A stretch of DNA of 64,000 nt from Staphylococcus warneri. GTDB taxonomy: Bacteria; Bacillota; Bacilli; Staphylococcales; Staphylococcaceae. The notes under the pieces are model-generated. The model had not been told where the DNA came from, made no database searches, and was given only the letters and a program-made list of their open reading frames with translations. Every line of letters starts with the position of its first letter. The stretch's first letter is position 1. The DNA is taken from the NCBI RefSeq assembly GCF_900636385.1, contig NZ_LR134269.1:434001-498000 (forward strand), in the 5' to 3' direction. The position numbers and the translations under genes were made by a program. This document shows positions 54,252 through 62,380 of the stretch, piece by piece.

Positions 54252-55070
54252 ATGATGGAAAATCGAAAAACTACCGAAGATACATACGCAACTAAGTCTA
54301 TTATGGAAGCGGTAGTAAGCCAAGCGCAAATGAAAGAAGTCATGGCTGATCAAACACCTATGCGTTATGCGTTAAAAGCAATGATGGCAGGATTCTTGTT
54401 ATCTATTGTCACGGTATTTATGCTAGCTATTAAAACACAATTTGCTGCTACACAAATTGATGGCTTAATTAATTTGCTTGGTGCCATTGCATTTAGTTTA
54501 GCCTTAGTATTAATTGTATTAACGAATTCAGAATTACTAACAAGTAATTTTATGTATCTAACAGTAGGTTGGTATTATAAAGCAATACGTTTGAATAAAG
54601 TCATATGGATATTTACATTTTGCTTTATCGGTAATGTACTGGGTGGAATCATCTTATTTTTCTTAATGGAATATGCACATGTAATGACTCCAGAAATGAC
54701 GGATGCACTAACTGAAACTGTACAAAAGAAAACAGAAGCATCAACATGGTTAAATATATTAGTAAAAGGTATTTTCTGTAATTTCTTTATTAATATAGGT
54801 ATCTTTGTATCTATGCAATTTAAAGAAGGATTAACCAAAGCATTCTTTATTGCTTGTGGAGTAGTTGTGTTTGTCTTCATGGGTTATGAACACGTTGTCT
54901 TTAATGCCGGTTTATTCTCAGGTATGCTATTTTTCAATATTGATGGAATGTCAGGTTTAGGCGTTTTGAAAAATATTGTATTTGCTTTAATAGGTAATTA
55001 TATTGGTGGCGGTATCTTTGTTGGATTAGTTTATGCTTATTTAAATGGTCAACGTTCACAATTAAAATAA
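54252..55070 (+). CDS. nirC: Formate/nitrite transporter (FNT) family channel
   Basis: A ~272-residue six-helix pentameric channel protein. FNT marks: TNSELLTSNFMYL (P-loop between helices 2 and 3), GIFCNFFINIGIFVS and GYEHVVFNAGLFS. In staphylococci the gene near the nitrite reductase locus is NirC, which imports nitrite or exports it after nitrate respiration; direction is not shown here. Start ambiguous: ATG 54252 is 11 nt from GGGAG, ATG 54234 has no clear site. It lies 3.5 kb before nirR on the same strand. Confidence 0.8.
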   Translation: MMENRKTTEDTYATKSIMEAVVSQAQMKEVMADQTPMRYALKAMMAGFLLSIVTVFMLAIKTQFAATQIDGLINLLGAIAFSLALVLIVLTNSELLTSNFMYLTVGWYYKAIRLNKVIWIFTFCFIGNVLGGIILFFLMEYAHVMTPEMTDALTETVQKKTEASTWLNILVKGIFCNFFINIGIFVSMQFKEGLTKAFFIACGVVVFVFMGYEHVVFNAGLFSGMLFFNIDGMSGLGVLKNIVFALIGNYIGGGIFVGLVYAYLNGQRSQLK

Positions 55071-55084
55071 TGATCTTTGTGTAA

Positions 55085-55246
55085 GGGAGTGGGACAGAAA
55101 TCATAAAGAACCACTAATCATTGATTATGTAGTCGTTCTCACGCATTAGCCACAGCTAATGTGTACTTTAAAATAGGAACACATATGTGTAAGTCAACTA
55201 CTGCCTAAATATGAATGTAACTTGAAATATATTTATGTCCTAGCCT
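55085..55246. repeat. Long copy B of the structured intergenic repeat (~160 bp)
   Basis: Starts GGGAGTGGGACAGAAAT and shares with copy A the blocks AAGAACCACTAATCA, ACGCATTAGCCACAGC, TACTTTAAAATAGGAA and CAACTACTGCCTAAATATG. It lacks an inner block of about 45 bp present in copy A, and its distal arm is decayed (ATTTATGTCC). No ORF inside. It follows the FNT gene stop by 15 bp. Confidence 0.85.
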
Positions 55247-55347
55247 GTTAATTTTTATGACGAGTTATCAAACAAGTTGATTGACTCTTGTCGTTTTTCT
55301 TTTTACGCTTAATGTCATGAATAGAGAAAACGAAGGACGTGAAGAGA

Positions 55348-55884
55348 ATGAGTAACGTGAATATAAGAATTGCAGATCAAAATGATGTTGTACCGATTCA
55401 TCAACTTATGTATGAAGCCTTTACGCCATTAAGGGAATTAGGCATTGATTGGCCATCAGTGAATGCCACAGAGGAAATGGTAGCAGACAACATCAAACAT
55501 AATACAACATTTGTATTAGAATTGAACGATACAATCATCTCAACGATTACCGTACGATATCCTTGGGGGAGTGTCAGAAGTATTTCTGGTTATCCGTTCG
55601 TTTGGTGGTTTGCCACACAACCAGAATTCGATGGACAGGGCTATGGTAGTCAATTGTTAAAATACGTAGAAGAAGATTTTTTAAGAGATACATTAAAGGC
55701 CTCAGCAGTCACATTAGGAACATCCGCGCGATTACATCCTTGGTTATTAAGTATTTATGAAAAAAGAGGATATGAAATATATGCTGAACATGAAAACGAT
55801 GACGGTGATTTAGGTGTGATTATGAGGAAAATATTAATTCCTGAACGCTTTGAAGAAAAGATTCTAGGACAACCACCATTTTAA
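55348..55884 (+). CDS. GNAT family N-acetyltransferase
   Basis: A 178-residue acetyltransferase. IRIADQNDVVPIHQLMYEAF opens the fold; the acetyl-CoA loop is DGQGYGSQLLKYV (about residues 93-105); SIYEKRGYEIY is at the C-terminal side. ATG 55348 with AGGACGTGA upstream is preferred over GTG 55339. Substrate unknown, monocistronic. Confidence 0.8.
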   Translation: MSNVNIRIADQNDVVPIHQLMYEAFTPLRELGIDWPSVNATEEMVADNIKHNTTFVLELNDTIISTITVRYPWGSVRSISGYPFVWWFATQPEFDGQGYGSQLLKYVEEDFLRDTLKASAVTLGTSARLHPWLLSIYEKRGYEIYAEHENDDGDLGVIMRKILIPERFEEKILGQPPF

Positions 55885-55905
55885 AAAAGTCATCACAAAG
55901 AGTTA

Positions 55906-55951
55906 AAAATAGCCAGTAAATGAATTGAAACATTCATTTACTGGCTATTTT
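55906..55951. terminator. Bidirectional terminator, acetyltransferase / binding-protein genes
   Basis: Perfect 19-bp stem (55906-55924 and 55933-55951), 8-nt loop, A/T flanks. Confidence 0.92.
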
Positions 55952-55977
55952 AATTTTATTAAAAGTTCGAGGATTTA

Positions 55978-57450
55978 TTATTTTTTATCTACTTTGTAAT
56001 CAATTAGATAAATAGACTCTGGTGTTACATTGAAGTTTTTCACATTTTTACTTACACCGTCAATTTGGTCATTGTACGTTATATAACTATTTGGAATGTC
56101 TTTGTCTGACGTTTTCAATATTTGATTCGTTAGTTGCTCACGTTCTGTTTGACCGAATGTGTGGTTTAATTGTTTGATTTGTTGAGTAACCTCTTTATTG
56201 TCATAATTACCTTTATTATTTGCGCCTTTTGGTAAGTAAGCAGTATTAAAGAAATAACCTGTATCTCCTCTAGGAACTGTTAAGTAACTATACATAGAAG
56301 CATCCCATGCATCTTTATCTTTCAAATATCCTTCGATATCATCTACGTTTCTTAATTTTACTTCAATGTTTGCTTTTTTAGCTTCAGATTGAATAACTTG
56401 TCCAATCTTAGGTAATTCAGGTCTACCATCATAAGTAACCATATTGATTTTTAAAGGATGATCTTTAGTGTAGCCTTCTTTGGCTAATAGCTTTTTCGCT
56501 TTATTAATGTCTTGTGGCTGAACCTCGCTACCTTTAATATGCTTCAATCGATCATTAAATGGTCCAGAGGCTGGTTTGGCATAATCTTTGGACACATTCT
56601 TAGCAATTTCTTTACGATTAATAACTGCATCAAATGCTTCTCGAACATTTTTATTCATTTTTTTGCTGTCGTGATTATAAAGTAATAAATGAGTTCTGAA
56701 ACCAGATGTACTTTGAATATTCGCTTTATTAGATTTTTTAACATCATTAATTTGAGCGATAGGTACATCTGTTGTTAAATCTGATTTGCCAGATAATAAA
56801 TGGTTGACACGAGTATTGCCATCTTCATGATATGTGACATTGATTTTACTTAATTTAGGTGTACCTTGCCAATAATCTTTGTATTTTGATAGCTCTATCT
56901 TTTGTGACCGTTGATATTTGTCAATTTGGTACGGGCCTGTACCAACTGGTTGATCCGAAACTTTGCCTTTCGCTTGTGTGTCATAAATAGCTGCGAATGG
57001 ACTCGCTAATTCGGATTTTAATTCAGGATAAGGTTCCTTGGTTTTGATTGTCACTTCTTGGCCTTTTGCAGTGATTTTATCAATAGGTAGAGATCCACTT
57101 AATAAGTCACTCTTTTTAACACCTTGTTCTAGACTACGTTTGACAGCATCTCCAGTTAATTTATGACCATTTTGGAAATGAATGTCATCTTTAATTTTTA
57201 GGGTAAGGGTATCATCAGATTTTTGTTTGAAGGATTTAACCAATAGGGGTTTAACTTTACCATCTTTAGACATTTTGAATAAAGATTCTAATGCACCGAT
57301 TTTCACAGGTACATCCGTTTCATATGGCGCAATTGATGTTGTTTTTAATGGGATTTCAACATTAAGCGTATCTTTTTTATTTGTTGCATTATTGTTACAA
57401 CTTGCTAAAATAAAGGATACTATAATTATCAGAATAGTAAATCTTTTCAT
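55978..57450 (-). CDS. ABC transporter substrate-binding lipoprotein, family 5 (nickel/oligopeptide type)
   Basis: A 490-residue lipoprotein (lipobox LASC, Cys about residue 16) of the DppA/OppA/NikA class. VGTGPYQIDKYQRSQKIELSKYKDYW (in parts), LLYNHDSKKMNKNVREAF (in parts) and VPRGDTGYFFN are typical and closest in feel to NikA-like proteins. There are no permease or ATPase genes beside it, so it may feed a transporter coded elsewhere. GAGGAG fixes the start at 57450. Ligand unknown: nickel complex, heme or peptide. Confidence 0.8.
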   Translation of the reverse strand: MKRFTILIIIVSFILASCNNNATNKKDTLNVEIPLKTTSIAPYETDVPVKIGALESLFKMSKDGKVKPLLVKSFKQKSDDTLTLKIKDDIHFQNGHKLTGDAVKRSLEQGVKKSDLLSGSLPIDKITAKGQEVTIKTKEPYPELKSELASPFAAIYDTQAKGKVSDQPVGTGPYQIDKYQRSQKIELSKYKDYWQGTPKLSKINVTYHEDGNTRVNHLLSGKSDLTTDVPIAQINDVKKSNKANIQSTSGFRTHLLLYNHDSKKMNKNVREAFDAVINRKEIAKNVSKDYAKPASGPFNDRLKHIKGSEVQPQDINKAKKLLAKEGYTKDHPLKINMVTYDGRPELPKIGQVIQSEAKKANIEVKLRNVDDIEGYLKDKDAWDASMYSYLTVPRGDTGYFFNTAYLPKGANNKGNYDNKEVTQQIKQLNHTFGQTEREQLTNQILKTSDKDIPNSYITYNDQIDGVSKNVKNFNVTPESIYLIDYKVDKK

Positions 57451-57677
57451 GTCGTTTACTCCTCTCCATTGTCTAATCATGAAAATTTACTAAGTCGTTA
57501 ATATGGCACGTACATATTGCATCGTTCGTTATGTATTTGAAATTGGTGCTAGTTGAAGTAGTACATATATTAACCACTAATATTTTAATTATATATCTTA
57601 TTACATGTAATTTAAATCTTTATACATCTCTTTTTACAAAGTTAAATATTTTAATATGTTGTGTATATAACTTGTAT

Positions 57678-57691
57678 AAGGGGATTCCCTA
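57678..57691 (+). promoter_or_regulatory. NreC-like palindrome upstream of nirR
   Basis: AAGGGGATTCCCTA is a GC-rich dyad of the form TAGGG-N4-CCCTA with one mismatch, like the NreC targets of staphylococcal nar and nir operons. It lies 91-78 bp upstream of the nirR start, centre 29 bp from the Rex-like site. Confidence 0.65.
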
Positions 57692-57704
57692 ATTTTCACT
57701 AAAA

Positions 57705-57722
57705 ATGTGAAATTAATCACAA
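57705..57722 (+). promoter_or_regulatory. Rex-like operator upstream of nirR
   Basis: ATGTGAAATTAATCACAA matches TTGTGAA-N4-TTCACAA with two mismatches. Rex control of nitrite and nitrate genes is known in S. aureus. Confidence 0.7.
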
Positions 57723-57768
57723 AAACTCTACGAATTAGTTTACAATTCAAGTTGAAAGGATTGGTATT

Positions 57769-58491
57769 ATGGTAGGCAACATTTTAGTGGCACATGGAAT
57801 GAGAAAAGGAAATCAAAATAAAGCCTTAGAAGAATTCATTACAACTTTACTAAAAGATGAAGAGTACCATTACGAATTAGCATTTTTAGAGAGTGACACA
57901 CAGAGTTTAGAAATAACAATGGAAAAGATGATCGAAAAAGGAATCACACAATTTAGAATTGTGCCGTTACTTATTTTTAGAGCGATGCATTATATTGGCG
58001 ATATTCCTAACATACTATCAGAGATGAAAGTAAAGTATCCTCAAATTTCGAGTCAAATGAGTGAACCTTTAGGCACACATCCTTATATGAAATCACTAGT
58101 AGAAAGAAGAATAGAGGATGTGCATCTTGCTGATCAAGCCTCCAAGACAGCAACGGTTATTATTGCACACGGTAATGGTAGCGGCCGTTTTACAAAAGCA
58201 CATGATGAACTTAAAGCATTTGTGGAAACCATCGACTCGAAGCGACCTGTATATGCAAGAGCTTTATATGGCGTTTTAACATTCAGGAATGATTTAGACG
58301 AGATATCAAAACAATATGATGAATTAATTATCGTGCCACTCTTTTTATTTGATGGAAGATTGGTCAATAAAGTAAAACGATTCATTGATGACATGGATAT
58401 TCATTGTAAACTACACATTACACCGTCAATCAATTTTGATGACGCATTGAGACTTATTATACGAGAACGTCTTGAAGCACTCCAATTTTAA
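57769..58491 (+). CDS. nirR: Sirohydrochlorin chelatase-like protein NirR (SirB/CbiX family)
   Basis: A 240-residue cytosolic chelatase-type protein with two CbiX repeats. First half opens ILVAHGMRKGNQNKALEEF with the metal-binding His8 and the second has VIIAHGNGSGRFTKAHDEL, His near residue 129. It probably inserts Fe into sirohydrochlorin, the last step of siroheme synthesis, serving the NirB cofactor. Heads the nirR-nirB-nirD-sumT cluster; AAAGGA precedes ATG. Confidence 0.85.
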   Translation: MVGNILVAHGMRKGNQNKALEEFITTLLKDEEYHYELAFLESDTQSLEITMEKMIEKGITQFRIVPLLIFRAMHYIGDIPNILSEMKVKYPQISSQMSEPLGTHPYMKSLVERRIEDVHLADQASKTATVIIAHGNGSGRFTKAHDELKAFVETIDSKRPVYARALYGVLTFRNDLDEISKQYDELIIVPLFLFDGRLVNKVKRFIDDMDIHCKLHITPSINFDDALRLIIRERLEALQF

Positions 58492-58560
58492 AAATAACAA
58501 CATGTGCCTTTATATCCAATCCTTTAAATAACTTATCTATAGTGATAAAGGGGCATATAT

Positions 58561-60966
58561 ATGACTAAAAACAAATTAGTGATGATAGGAAATGGCATGG
58601 CTGGTTTGAGAACTATCGAAGAAATTTTGGATAGAGATCCGCAACGTTTTGAAATTACCATTATCGGTAAAGAAGCCTATCCAAATTATAATAGAATCAT
58701 GTTATCTAATATTTTACAAAATAAAATGACTGTAGAAGAAACAATCATGAATTCATATGACTGGTATGCAGAACATGACATTAAATTGGTTAATAACGAT
58801 CCAGTGACGATATTAGATAGAGAAAAAAAGACAGTTTTAACTGAGAGTGGGCAATCCTTTGAATATGATCAATGTATAATTGCCACAGGTTCAAAAGCAT
58901 TTGTTTTACCTATTCCAGGATCTGATTTACCAAGTGTTATTGGGTGGCGAACAATTGATGATACTAAACGCATGATGGAGATAGCTCAAACTAAACATAA
59001 AGCAATTGTTATAGGTGGGGGCCTATTAGGATTAGAATGTGCTAGAGGGTTATTAGACCAAGGTATGGAGGTAACCGTAGTACATTTAGCAGAATGGCTT
59101 ATGGAAATGCAATTGGATCGAAAAGCAGGTCAAATGCTAAAAAATGATTTGGAACAACAAGGTATGCGATTTGAATTACAAGCGAATACCCAAGAAATTC
59201 TCGGTCATGAAGATGTTGAGTCCGTTAGATTAGCAGATGGACGTGTGTTAGAAGCGGACTTAGTTGTTATGGCGGTAGGTATTGGACCTTATACTGAGGT
59301 AGCTAAAGCGGCTGGTTTAGACGTTAATAGAGGTATTATCGTTAATGAATTTATGCAAACAAATGATCCAAATATCTTTGCTGTGGGAGAATGTGCAGAA
59401 TGTGAAGGTAAAGTATATGGTTTAGTTGCACCATTATATGAACAAGGTATCGTTTTAGCAGACTATTTAACAAATAAGGAAACTAATGGTTATCATGGCT
59501 CTACTACATTTACCTCTTTAAAGGTATCAGGGTGTGATTTATATAGTGCAGGTATTATTGAAGAAACTGACGATATTCATGGTATAGAGATATTTAATAG
59601 TATCGATAATAATTATAAAAAAGTATTTTTAAAAGATGGAGAAGTTGTCGGTGCAGTGTTATATGGGAATACAGATGATGGTTCTCGCTTCTATAACATG
59701 ATGAAAAAGCACGAATCTATCGAAGACTATACGTTGGTCTCTTTATTAACAAAAGGTGGAGAAGCTGCCAATGTATCTATTGAGGATATGGCAGATGACG
59801 AAACAATTTGTGGTTGTAATGGTGTCAATAAAGGCACAATTGTAGAAGCGATTACTAAAAATGGATTAACGTCTGTAGCTGAAGTTACAAAAATGACTAA
59901 AGCAGGAAATTCATGTGGGAAATGTAAAGGCCAAATCGCAGACATTCTACAATATGCATTAGGTGATGATTTTATAGCCTCTAAACCAACTGGTATATGT
60001 GCTTGTACGGATTTATCACGAGATCAAATTGTTACTCAAATTAGAGCAAAAGGACTCAAAACATCTAAAGAAGTGAGACATGTACTCAACTTCAAAGATA
60101 AAAATGGATGTCCAAAATGTCGTCCAGCTATCAACTACTATTTGAACATGATATATCCATATGAGCATAAAGATGAAAAAGAATCACGATTTGCCAATGA
60201 ACGTTATCATGCAAATATTCAAAATGACGGTACATTCTCCGTCATCCCCCAAATGCGCGGTGGTGTTACAGATGCAGATCAACTTATTAGACTAGGGGAA
60301 GTCGCTAAAAAATATAATGTACCACTTGTTAAAGTTACAGGATCTCAACGTGTGGGATTATATGGATTGAAAAAAGAAGAACTACCAAGCGTATGGGAAG
60401 ACTTAGGCATGCGTTCTGCTTCAGCTTATGGTAAAAAAACACGTTCAGTTAAAAGTTGTGTTGGTAAAGAATTCTGTAGATTTGGAACACAATATACGAC
60501 TCAACTTGGTATTAGATTAGAGAAAACATTTGAATATATTGATACCCCACATAAATTCAAAATGGGTGTATCAGGATGCCCTAGAAGTTGCGTAGAATCT
60601 GGTGTGAAAGATTTTGGTGTGATATCAGTAGAAAATGGTTTCCAACTCTATATCGGAGGTAATGGCGGTACTGAAGTAACAAAAGGACAATTACTAACTA
60701 CTGTAGAAACAGAAGATGAAGTGATTCGTATTTGTGGTGCATTGATGCAATATTATCGTGAAACTGGAATATATGCTGAAAGAACTGCGCCTTGGTTAGA
60801 ACGTCTTGGTTTTGAAAATGTGAAAGAAGTATTGTTAGACCCCGAACGTCAACAAGCACTTTTCGATAGAGTGATGGAAGCGAAACAAGCGATCCAAGAG
60901 GAACCTTGGCAAGCAATCGTAAATGATAAAGCATCACAAAAAATCTTTGAAGTTGAGAGGGTTTAA
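58561..60966 (+). CDS. nirB: Nitrite reductase [NAD(P)H] large subunit
   Basis: An 801-residue siroheme flavoprotein that reduces nitrite to ammonium using NADH in the cytosol. Order: FAD/NAD oxidoreductase domain (GNGMAGLRT at 8-16, VIGGGLLGLECARGL near 146), two BFD-like [2Fe-2S] segments (CGCNGVNKG and CGKCKGQ; CACTDLSR and CPKCRP), then the siroheme/4Fe-4S domain with SCVGKEFCRFG and SGCPRSCVES. Full family length. Also named nasD. 69 bp after nirR, 2 bp before nirD. Confidence 0.95.
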   Translation: MTKNKLVMIGNGMAGLRTIEEILDRDPQRFEITIIGKEAYPNYNRIMLSNILQNKMTVEETIMNSYDWYAEHDIKLVNNDPVTILDREKKTVLTESGQSFEYDQCIIATGSKAFVLPIPGSDLPSVIGWRTIDDTKRMMEIAQTKHKAIVIGGGLLGLECARGLLDQGMEVTVVHLAEWLMEMQLDRKAGQMLKNDLEQQGMRFELQANTQEILGHEDVESVRLADGRVLEADLVVMAVGIGPYTEVAKAAGLDVNRGIIVNEFMQTNDPNIFAVGECAECEGKVYGLVAPLYEQGIVLADYLTNKETNGYHGSTTFTSLKVSGCDLYSAGIIEETDDIHGIEIFNSIDNNYKKVFLKDGEVVGAVLYGNTDDGSRFYNMMKKHESIEDYTLVSLLTKGGEAANVSIEDMADDETICGCNGVNKGTIVEAITKNGLTSVAEVTKMTKAGNSCGKCKGQIADILQYALGDDFIASKPTGICACTDLSRDQIVTQIRAKGLKTSKEVRHVLNFKDKNGCPKCRPAINYYLNMIYPYEHKDEKESRFANERYHANIQNDGTFSVIPQMRGGVTDADQLIRLGEVAKKYNVPLVKVTGSQRVGLYGLKKEELPSVWEDLGMRSASAYGKKTRSVKSCVGKEFCRFGTQYTTQLGIRLEKTFEYIDTPHKFKMGVSGCPRSCVESGVKDFGVISVENGFQLYIGGNGGTEVTKGQLLTTVETEDEVIRICGALMQYYRETGIYAERTAPWLERLGFENVKEVLLDPERQQALFDRVMEAKQAIQEEPWQAIVNDKASQKIFEVERV

Positions 60967-60968
60967 TC

Positions 60969-61283
60969 ATGAAACATATGGAGAAAATTAAAGTGTCCCG
61001 TATAGATGAGTTAACACCATTAATTGGTAAGAAAGTATTCGTAAACGATAAAGAGATTGGTTTGTTTTTAACAAATGAAGGAGAGATATTTGCAGTCAAT
61101 AATATTTGTCCTCATAAAGAGGGGCCTTTGTCAGAAGGTACTGTTAGTGGAAACTATGTTTATTGTCCTTTACATGACCAAAAAATTGATCTTAAGACAG
61201 GTGATGTTCAGGAACCAGATACTGGTTGTGTAGAAACGTATCCAGTAGAAGTCGTAGATGGAGATATTTTTATATGCCTTTAA
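60969..61283 (+). CDS. nirD: Nitrite reductase small subunit, Rieske type
   Basis: A 104-residue partner of NirB. The Rieske [2Fe-2S] ligands are Cys47-Pro-His49 (CPHKEGPLSEG) and Cys66-Pro-Leu-His69 (CPLHDQK), so unlike many NirD proteins it keeps the cluster ligands. GAGAGGG lies before ATG; the end overlaps sumT by 10 bp. Confidence 0.93.
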   Translation: MKHMEKIKVSRIDELTPLIGKKVFVNDKEIGLFLTNEGEIFAVNNICPHKEGPLSEGTVSGNYVYCPLHDQKIDLKTGDVQEPDTGCVETYPVEVVDGDIFICL

Positions 61284-62200
61284 ATCGATACGGAACTGTC
61301 TACTTAGTAGGTGCAGGTCCTGGTGATCCTAATTTATTAACTAAAAGAGCGCAAAGACTCATTGAAAATGCAGATATTATATTATACGACAGATTGGTTA
61401 ATCCCTTTATATTGCAATATGCTAAACCAGATATAGAAATCATTGATGTTGGTAAGAAACCATATACTAAACATATTCAACAAGAGGCCATTAATCAAAA
61501 AATGATTGAAGCGGCAAGTAAACATCATCATGTGGTTAGGCTTAAAGGAGGCGACCCTGCTATATTTGGACGTGTCCAAGAAGAAGTAGAAGCTTTAGTT
61601 GAATTAAATATCAACTTTGAAATAGTGCCGGGGATAACATCGGCAAGTGCAGCAGCACAATCCATGAACTTAGGTCTAACAATGAGAAGTATAGCTAAAA
61701 ACGTTACTTTTTCAACAGGTCATTTTAAGGATTCAAAAGATAATGACATTGATATCAGTACATTAATAAATAAAGGAACGCTAGCTGTTTATATGGGGGT
61801 TAAACGACTACCTAGAATTATTTCGCAAATCAGACAGTATACATCGTATGATTACCCAATCGCAATTGTTTTCCGTGCCTCACTTTTTGATGAACAAGTA
61901 TTGACTGGAAATATAAGTAATATCGAACAAAAGTTAAACCAGTATAAAGTAGAAGGATTACCAGGCATTTGTATCATTGGAGATATCATCAGCTATTCAC
62001 AACCCCAAATTAAGACTAAGAATAAAGAAAAAATATATATTGTAAAAGGCGATAGAAACCAAGCATTAGAAAAATGTGAATTACTATATGAGCAAGGTTA
62101 TGGATGCATGATAGAAGTAGATGAGACGTATCATTATTCTCAACAAGCATTATACAAATCAGTGTTAAAGCAGTATACACATCAGTTTATTGAATTATAA
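61274..62200 (+). CDS. sumT: Uroporphyrinogen-III C-methyltransferase
   Basis: A 308-residue SAM-dependent enzyme making precorrin-2 for siroheme. LVGAGPGDPNLLTKRA (about 10-25), VVRLKGGDPAIFGR (about 92-105), VPGITSASAAAQ and IVFRASLFDEQ match CobA/SUMT. The C-terminal ~70 residues are an extension beyond the methyltransferase domain. ATG 61274 follows GGAG within nirD; the longer frame from 61226 runs inside nirD and is rejected. Confidence 0.92.
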   Translation: MPLNRYGTVYLVGAGPGDPNLLTKRAQRLIENADIILYDRLVNPFILQYAKPDIEIIDVGKKPYTKHIQQEAINQKMIEAASKHHHVVRLKGGDPAIFGRVQEEVEALVELNINFEIVPGITSASAAAQSMNLGLTMRSIAKNVTFSTGHFKDSKDNDIDISTLINKGTLAVYMGVKRLPRIISQIRQYTSYDYPIAIVFRASLFDEQVLTGNISNIEQKLNQYKVEGLPGICIIGDIISYSQPQIKTKNKEKIYIVKGDRNQALEKCELLYEQGYGCMIEVDETYHYSQQALYKSVLKQYTHQFIEL

Positions 62201-62222
62201 GCACAAAATGAATATTAATGAT

Positions 62223-62255
62223 AAAGCAGTGTCTATCTAGAATAGGCACTGCTTT
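62223..62255 (+). terminator. Terminator of the nir operon
   Basis: 14-bp stem with one wobble (62223-62236 and 62242-62255), 5-nt loop, T6. Confidence 0.88.
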
Positions 62256-62283
62256 TTTGTAGTAGGGAATTTATAAGTGCAAT

Positions 62284-62297
62284 TAGGACATTCCCTA
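62284..62297 (+). promoter_or_regulatory. NreC-like palindrome upstream of narG
   Basis: TAGGACATTCCCTA matches TAGGG-N4-CCCTA except at one base. It precedes the Rex-like site with 27 bp between centres, mirroring the nirR promoter. Confidence 0.65.
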
Positions 62298-62308
62298 ATA
62301 TATAAATA

Positions 62309-62326
62309 TTGTGAAAAAATGTACAA
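62309..62326 (+). promoter_or_regulatory. Rex-like operator upstream of narG
   Basis: TTGTGAAAAAATGTACAA keeps the left Rex half-site perfectly and differs at two bases on the right. It lies 55 bp before the narG start, at a likely promoter. Confidence 0.6.
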
Positions 62327-62380
62327 TCTAATTGAAAAGATTGGAACGCATAGATGAAGTAAAGGTCTAGGAGGATATTT

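Noticed and set aside
54122..54343. Minus-strand ORF of 73 codons overlapping the FNT gene start
   Set aside because: Overlaps a well-supported gene start, no ribosome site, composition like non-coding AT-rich DNA.
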